A stretch of DNA of 18,140 bases from ATZT02 sp046048135. Its GTDB lineage: Bacteria; Actinomycetota; Actinomycetes; S36-B12; UBA5976. Where the stretch lies: contig JBJOGR010000002.1 in the NCBI GenBank assembly GCA_046048135.1, positions 1 through 18,140 of the forward strand. The letters are read 5' to 3'. Positions 14,313 to 18,140 of this stretch are shown in pieces. The translations under genes and the position numbers were made by a program. The stretch's first letter is position 1; each line of letters starts with the position of its first letter. The notes beneath the pieces are model-generated. The model was not told where the DNA came from. It made no database searches and saw only the letters and a program-made list of their open reading frames with translations.

Positions 14313-14341
14313 TTTTGATATATCTATTCGATATATCAAAA
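14313..14341. promoter_or_regulatory. 29-bp palindrome upstream of padR, probable PadR operator
   Basis: TTTTGATATATC (14313-14324), spacer TATTC, then GATATATCAAAA (14330-14341): perfect 12-bp arms. Each arm contains the octamer GATATATC, itself a palindrome, and the two octamers are 13 bp apart centre to centre. It ends 21 bases before the padR ATG and upstream of the padR-ino1 pair. PadR proteins commonly repress their own promoters through AT-rich inverted repeats, so autoregulation is the natural reading; the binding itself is inference. The rest of 14203-14362 shows no other gene and must also hold the promoter of the minus-strand tRNA genes. Confidence 0.65.
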
Positions 14342-14362
14342 AGGACTATTTTCTCTCTTCTC

Positions 14363-14908
14363 ATGGCTAAGAAAAACACATCTTTAGAACTAGTGGTCCT
14401 AGGACTTTTGTCTCAAGGATCGATGCATGGCTATGAATTAAAAAAGAGAGTTTCTTTAACCCTTGGTCCTCTCTCAGCTATTTCTTATGGATCTTTATAT
14501 CCAGAATTAAGAAGATTGCAATCTTTAGGTTTTATTGACGAAGACTCAAATGAATCAGAAATTGGGTTAACTAGAAGAGCAAGAATCTCATACAAAATAA
14601 CAAAAGAAGGAAAAGATAAATTTAGCTCTCTTTTAAAAGAAGCAGGACCTGAATCTTGGGATGATGAAAACTTTTTAACTTACTTTGCATTTTTTGCAAA
14701 AACTGCTTCTGCCGTGAGATTACAAATTTTGCAAGGCAGACGTTCTCGTTTACAAGAAAGAATGGCACTTTTGGAATCACAAATTGAAAAAACAGAAAAA
14801 CAAATGGATCAGTACACCATAAAACTTCAGAATAGAAATTTAAATTCTGTTGAAAATGAATTGAAATGGATTGATGAATTAATTATCAACGAGAGGAAGC
14901 AAGCATGA
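14363..14908 (+). CDS. PadR family transcriptional regulator
   Basis: A 181-residue repressor-type protein. The N-terminal winged helix-turn-helix reads LELVVLGLLSQGSMHGYELKKR (residues 8-29), then GSLYPELRRLQSLGFI, the PadR recognition and wing region; RRARISYKITKEGKDKF is the wing tail. The C-terminal half (about 110-180) is a long Glu/Gln/Lys/Arg-rich coiled-coil dimerisation region. I chose the ATG at 14363; an upstream in-frame TTG at 14315 would put codons inside the palindrome and add an unrelated N-terminus. The ribosome binding site is weak. The stop overlaps the ino1 start (ATGA), indicating tight coupling. Actinobacteria often carry a PadR gene next to ino1, so control of inositol synthesis is likely. 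The inducer is unknown. Confidence 0.92.
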   Translation: MAKKNTSLELVVLGLLSQGSMHGYELKKRVSLTLGPLSAISYGSLYPELRRLQSLGFIDEDSNESEIGLTRRARISYKITKEGKDKFSSLLKEAGPESWDDENFLTYFAFFAKTASAVRLQILQGRRSRLQERMALLESQIEKTEKQMDQYTIKLQNRNLNSVENELKWIDELIINERKQA

Positions 14909-15984
14909 GCAAAGTAAAAGTAGCAATTGTTGGATTAGGAAATTGTGCTAATTCATTAATTCAAGGGGTTGAATATTATAAAAATGCCGCTGACAACGAA
15001 GACGTGCCAGGTTTAATGCATGTTAAATTGGGCGACTATCACATTAAAGATATTGAATTTGTTGCAGCGTTTGATGTCGATAGTAAAAAAGTTGGTTTAG
15101 ATTTAGCCGATGCAATGTGGGCAAGTGAAAATAACACCATTAAATTTGCTGAAGTAAAACCTTTAAATATAAAGGTTTCTAGAGGCCATACTCTTGATGG
15201 TTTAGGCCGCTATTATCGAGAAACAGTTCAAGAATCAGATGAAACACCAGTTGATGTTGTAAAAGTATTAAAAGAAACTGGAGCTGATGTTTTAGTTTGT
15301 TATCTTCCAGTTGGTTCTGAAGAAGCTGCAAAGTTTTATGCCCAATGTGCAATAGATGCAAATGTTGCATTTGTTAATGCACTTCCAGTGTTTATTGCTT
15401 CAGATCCTGTTTGGGAAAAGAAATTTAAAGCCGCAGGTGTTCCAATTGTGGGAGACGATATTAAATCTCAAGTTGGTGCAACCATTACTCACAGAGTGTT
15501 AGCAAAACTTTTTGGCGATCGTGGAGTAAAACTTGATCGCACCATGCAACTAAATGTTGGTGGCAATATGGATTTTATGAACATGTTGGAAAGAGATCGT
15601 TTGGAATCTAAAAAGATTTCAAAAACTCAAGCTGTTACCTCTCAAGTTCAACACGATATGGGTAAAGCAAATGTTCACATCGGTCCAAGTGATTATGTTT
15701 CTTGGCTAGATGATCGCAAATGGGCTTATGTTCGTTTAGAAGGAAGAGCATTTGGTGATGTACCTCTTAATTTGGAATACAAATTAGAAGTGTGGGACTC
15801 TCCAAACTCAGCAGGTGTCATCATTGATGCATTGCGTTTGGCAAAGATTGCTAAAGATAGAAAAATTGGCGGAGCCCTTATTTCTCCATCCAGCTATTTG
15901 ATGAAATCTCCTCCAGTGCAATTTAATGACCAAGAAGCAAGAGATAACACCGAATTATTCATTCAAGGAAAACTAGAAAGATAA
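14905..15984 (+). CDS. ino1: myo-Inositol-3-phosphate synthase
   Basis: Converts glucose-6-phosphate to inositol phosphate with NAD, supplying inositol for phosphatidylinositol lipids and related actinobacterial glycolipids and thiols; cytosolic. The 359-residue protein is the short actinobacterial form. AIVGLGNCANSLIQG (8-22) is the NAD-binding loop, CYLPVGSEEAAKFYA the central Rossmann part, and VNALPVFIAS, VGDDIKSQVGATITHR, LNVGGNMDFMNM and KIGGALISPSSYLMKSPP are the conserved substrate-side blocks, including the catalytic Lys candidate in DDIKSQ. The start overlaps the padR stop by four bases. GAGAGGAAGC upstream is a good ribosome binding site. Confidence 0.96.
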   Translation: MSKVKVAIVGLGNCANSLIQGVEYYKNAADNEDVPGLMHVKLGDYHIKDIEFVAAFDVDSKKVGLDLADAMWASENNTIKFAEVKPLNIKVSRGHTLDGLGRYYRETVQESDETPVDVVKVLKETGADVLVCYLPVGSEEAAKFYAQCAIDANVAFVNALPVFIASDPVWEKKFKAAGVPIVGDDIKSQVGATITHRVLAKLFGDRGVKLDRTMQLNVGGNMDFMNMLERDRLESKKISKTQAVTSQVQHDMGKANVHIGPSDYVSWLDDRKWAYVRLEGRAFGDVPLNLEYKLEVWDSPNSAGVIIDALRLAKIAKDRKIGGALISPSSYLMKSPPVQFNDQEARDNTELFIQGKLER

Positions 15985-16021
15985 GTTAACTCTTACTCTC
16001 AATTCCCTCGTGGATAGTGAT

Positions 16022-16039
16022 TTGACTAGCATTAGTCAA
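16022..16039. repeat. 7-bp inverted repeat directly upstream of tRNA-Lys
   Basis: TTGACTA (16022-16028), spacer GCAT, TAGTCAA (16033-16039), ending two bases before the tRNA 5' end. It could be part of the tRNA promoter region, an operator, or a hairpin marking the end of ino1. It lacks a U-run, and TTGACT here would place a -10 box inside the tRNA, so I do not call it a -35 element. Confidence 0.35.
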
Positions 16040-16041
16040 GC

Positions 16042-16114
16042 GGGCCTTTAGCTCAGTCGGTAGAGCAACAGACTTTTAATCTGTGGGTCGTCGGTTCGAT
16101 CCCGACAGGGCCCA
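16042..16114 (+). tRNA. tRNA-Lys (TTT)
   Basis: Cloverleaf: acceptor GGGCCTT/AGGGCCC with one internal G-U, D-arm GCTCAGTCGGTAGAGC, anticodon stem ACAGA/TCTGT enclosing CTTTTAA, hence TTT, variable GGGTC, and T-arm GTCGG-TTCGATC-CCGAC. The discriminator is A. CCA is not encoded. 73 bases. Confidence 0.97.
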
Positions 16115-16164
16115 CTTTTCTCAGGATTATTTAAGTTTTAACATCCCATTTTTTGTCCGTTTTG

Positions 16165-16186
16165 GGTTAACTTTAGGTTAACTCTA
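16165..16186 (+). repeat. Tandem 11-bp repeat at the start of the arylsulfotransferase-like gene
   Basis: GGTTAACTTTA (16165-16175) is followed at once by GGTTAACTCTA (16176-16186), whose last base is the A of the start codon. Each copy contains the palindrome GTTAAC. A similar GTTAACTCTTA begins right after the ino1 stop at 15985. The AGG at 16175-16177 may serve as ribosome binding site, so the duplication could affect initiation. Confidence 0.45.
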
Positions 16187-17721
16187 TGAAGAAAATATTT
16201 TTTACAATCCTTGTCGCCTCAGGAGTTGTAATTTTTGTTGCGTATAGTCTTTTTGTATTCAGAACTGAGAGATTTATTTCCAGTAACAGCATCGTGTTTA
16301 AAAGTGATATAAGACCTGTATTTAATCCTAAAATTGAATATTATTTTTCCAGTGATTGCAATGTAAACAAAGTTCAAATAGAGATTGATAAAAATCTAAA
16401 TCATGAATTAAATACAAAAGGACCTATTACAAAACTATCTATTAAGTATTTAAATTTATTAACGAAGAATTATTTCATAACTTGTATTGAACCTAGAGTC
16501 TCACCAGTTGAATTAACAAATGCAGAAGGAGTAAGAAAAGAATTTGTCTTGATGGATGAATTAGTTTTGCCAAATGAAGTAAATTCTCAATACAGCGGCA
16601 CCATTACTTTAAGAGATTCTTTAGGAACACCTATTTGGTGGCTTTCGCCAAATTCAACTCCAATTGCAAATTTGAAACTTAATTTTTTGCGAGATCCAAA
16701 ACTTATTGATAATGGAACAAAAGTTCTATTTGTTGGCTCTACAAGCCCAGCTCTTGGAACATCGCTTGATGGATTTTACATGGTATATGACTTGAAAACT
16801 CACAAAATAATTCAGACTTACACAGGAGACAAAGTTGTAAATGGCAAGGGAACTTTAGATTTTCATGATTTACAAATTCTTCCTAACGGTGAAGCAGTTG
16901 GTATTCGATATGCAAAAAGAAGTGGAGTAGATTTAACTTCGATAGGTATTTCTGAAGGTACTGAAATTTTAGATTCAGAAATTGTTATTTTAAATTCTGA
17001 TGGTACTGAGAAAAGAAAAATCTCAATAATGGATTTAATAAAACCAGAAGAAATTTCAGTTAATCAATCTGCCTACTACAATCCAACAATTCCACCGGTA
17101 GATGTGATTCATACCAATTCGGTAGAAGTTGTAGGGGATTTTGTTTATATTTCTTCTAGACACTTAGATTCTGTACATAAAATTAATTGGAAAGATGGCT
17201 CGATTGTTTGGCGTTTAGGTGGAATCTCTAAAACTGATAAAGATTTAAAAGTAAAAAACTTATACGGCGCACTTAATCAATTCAATAACACCATCTCTTT
17301 AAATAATCTATTCTCTGGGCAACATGATGCAAGAATCTTAAAAAATGGTGAATTAAGTGTTTTTGACAATGGAACTACTGGAAATAGAAATCCTCGCGTT
17401 TTAGTTTTTAAGATTGATGAGAAAAAAATGGAAGCAGAAATCACCAAAGTAGTTACAGGCTCTAGCCAAAGCACGTCATATTGCTGCGGTTCTGCTCGAG
17501 AATTAGAAGATGGATCGTGGTTAATTAATTGGGGCGGAAAGTTTGATCAATCAAGAGCTACTTTGGCCAATGGTGTTTCAAGTACAGTTTTACCAACTGG
17601 TGTAGCTACTCGTATAATGGTGAGGCCTGCAAATGTATTTGCATACAGAGTTATTCCTTACTACTTAAATAATGAACAACTAGATTTATTTAGACAAGAT
17701 TTAATTAATAGAAATAATTGA
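16186..17721 (+). CDS. Arylsulfotransferase (ASST)-like membrane-anchored beta-propeller protein
   Basis: A 511-residue protein with one N-terminal membrane segment (about 4-24) and no lipobox, so most of it is outside the membrane. A beta-sandwich-like region of about 40-130 precedes a propeller domain. Conserved blocks are FHDLQILPNGEAV (His227), VIHTNSVEVV (His309), YISSRHLDSVHKI (Arg325, His326), GSIVWRLGG (338-346) and SGQHDARILKNGELSVFDNG (His380), all hallmarks of the Arylsulfotran families. The order and spacing His227-His309-Arg325-His380 parallel E. coli AssT His252-His356-Arg374-His436, so His380 is the candidate sulfo-accepting residue (my alignment by spacing). Bacterial ASST moves sulfate between phenolic compounds without PAPS. 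Whether this member is active is unknown. It is one base upstream of the DoxX-like gene. Confidence 0.8.
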   Translation: MKKIFFTILVASGVVIFVAYSLFVFRTERFISSNSIVFKSDIRPVFNPKIEYYFSSDCNVNKVQIEIDKNLNHELNTKGPITKLSIKYLNLLTKNYFITCIEPRVSPVELTNAEGVRKEFVLMDELVLPNEVNSQYSGTITLRDSLGTPIWWLSPNSTPIANLKLNFLRDPKLIDNGTKVLFVGSTSPALGTSLDGFYMVYDLKTHKIIQTYTGDKVVNGKGTLDFHDLQILPNGEAVGIRYAKRSGVDLTSIGISEGTEILDSEIVILNSDGTEKRKISIMDLIKPEEISVNQSAYYNPTIPPVDVIHTNSVEVVGDFVYISSRHLDSVHKINWKDGSIVWRLGGISKTDKDLKVKNLYGALNQFNNTISLNNLFSGQHDARILKNGELSVFDNGTTGNRNPRVLVFKIDEKKMEAEITKVVTGSSQSTSYCCGSARELEDGSWLINWGGKFDQSRATLANGVSSTVLPTGVATRIMVRPANVFAYRVIPYYLNNEQLDLFRQDLINRNN

Positions 17722-17722
17722 T

Positions 17723-18085
17723 TTGAAACTTCCTTTGGGCACAAAAATATTAATTTTAATATTTTTAACTAGTGGTTTTTTTCATATTTTCAACCCAGGA
17801 GTCTTTGTACCTTTAATCCCACCATTTTTAGGTTCCAAATTATTTTGGATTTACATAAGTGGATTAGCAGAATTACTTAGTGCTTATGGTTTAATAAGAA
17901 GAAAATCTTGGGCTCCAAAATTTACAAGTGTGGTGTTAATAATTATTTGGGTGGGAAATTGGTGGTATGCCATAGATATAACTTGGTTTAAAGATTCATC
18001 ATTTTTTCTTATAATTGGAGCTTGGTTAAGACTTCCTTTACAAATCCCATTAATTCGATGGGCTTTAAGATCTCCAGTTAATTAG
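17723..18085 (+). CDS. DoxX-like small membrane protein
   Basis: A 120-residue protein with about four membrane segments (roughly 8-22, 40-58, 66-84, 92-110). The N-terminal GFFHIFNPGVFVPLIPPFLG and the following GLAELLSAYGLI match the DoxX-like pattern, in which a SGxxHFxxPxxF block sits before a P-rich loop and the second helix starts GxxEL. DoxX-like proteins are linked to membrane redox or thiol chemistry in some bacteria, but most have no known role. The TTG at 17723 begins one base after the upstream stop, so translation is coupled. The gene end overlaps by eight bases the end of a minus-strand gene. Confidence 0.8.
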   Translation: MKLPLGTKILILIFLTSGFFHIFNPGVFVPLIPPFLGSKLFWIYISGLAELLSAYGLIRRKSWAPKFTSVVLIIIWVGNWWYAIDITWFKDSSFFLIIGAWLRLPLQIPLIRWALRSPVN

Positions 18086-18140
18086 TTCCTAAATCTTTTA
18101 AAGCATCACCTTGCATACGATGCATGGTCCATTCCACCAT
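18078..18140 (-). CDS. 3' end of a minus-strand gene (truncated by window edge)
   Basis: Reading the minus strand from the window edge gives MVEWTMHRMQ followed by GDALKDLGTN and then TAA at 18078-18080. The balanced composition and the compact convergent arrangement with the DoxX-like gene suggest a real protein end. The first Met shown need not be the start. Twenty residues are too few for me to assign a family, and a second frame is also open over part of this stretch, so confidence is limited. Confidence 0.45.
   Translation of the reverse strand: MVEWTMHRMQGDALKDLGTN

Noticed and set aside
14315..14362. Upstream TTG start for padR
   Set aside because: It would place codons inside the 29-bp palindrome and add residues unlike PadR N-termini; the ATG at 14363 fits the family.
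15179..15370. Minus-strand open frame inside ino1
   Set aside because: Leu/Gln/His-rich low-complexity translation, fully covered by a well-conserved gene on the other strand.
1..18140. CRISPR array, insertion sequence, prophage, toxin-antitoxin or defence genes
   Set aside because: No spaced direct repeats, transposase or integrase motifs, and no recognisable defence domains were found on either strand.

Overview
The window is a compact, AT-rich bacterial chromosome segment. Genes overlap or sit a few bases apart, and TAA, TAG and TGA are all used as stops. Several genes point to Actinobacteria: a BldC-type regulator, a DUF3073 protein, a bacterial SCP-like protein (SCP_3 type), a PadR regulator overlapping a myo-inositol-phosphate synthase gene, and a nitronate monooxygenase of the long actinobacterial form. 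The low GC (about one third by eye) and tight packing suggest a small-genome aquatic actinobacterium. That placement is inference, and I cannot name the lineage.

Layout. Positions 1-492 hold the C-terminal end of a probable secreted or surface protein. A short-chain dehydrogenase follows (517-1278), convergent with a small alpha/beta-hydrolase-like gene and pyrE on the minus strand (1268-2337). From 2435 to 9897 there is a long plus-strand run: class I fructose-bisphosphate aldolase, a renalase-like FAD oxidoreductase, purA, a class III aminotransferase, purB, galE and an SCP-like protein. A putative polyamine-type solute-binding lipoprotein (9926-11134) then meets the minus-strand DUF3073 gene. 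bldC lies divergently at 11610. Next come a nitronate monooxygenase and a Rieske lipoprotein (11934-13867), three minus-strand tRNA genes (Phe, Asp, Glu; 13880-14202), the padR-ino1 pair (14363-15984), tRNA-Lys (16042-16114), an arylsulfotransferase-like membrane-anchored protein and a DoxX-like membrane protein. The window ends in the 3' end of a minus-strand gene.

How the genes fit together. purA and purB supply the two adenylosuccinate steps (IMP to AMP, plus PurB's earlier SAICAR step), and pyrE supplies OMP. Most of the window is therefore core nucleotide and carbon metabolism. ino1 makes inositol phosphate for actinobacterial inositol lipids and possibly thiols, and PadR is its likely regulator. 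A striking 29-bp palindrome lies directly upstream of padR.

I did not find a clearly new defence, mobile or biosynthetic system. There is no CRISPR array, transposase or phage gene. The most notable anomaly is an in-frame TAA at codon 4 of the class III aminotransferase. It separates a well-placed ATG and ribosome binding site from an otherwise intact, conserved reading frame. Other points of interest are the Cys-rich tail of the nitronate monooxygenase next to a Rieske lipoprotein, the padR palindrome, and the altered syntenies around bldC and pyrE.
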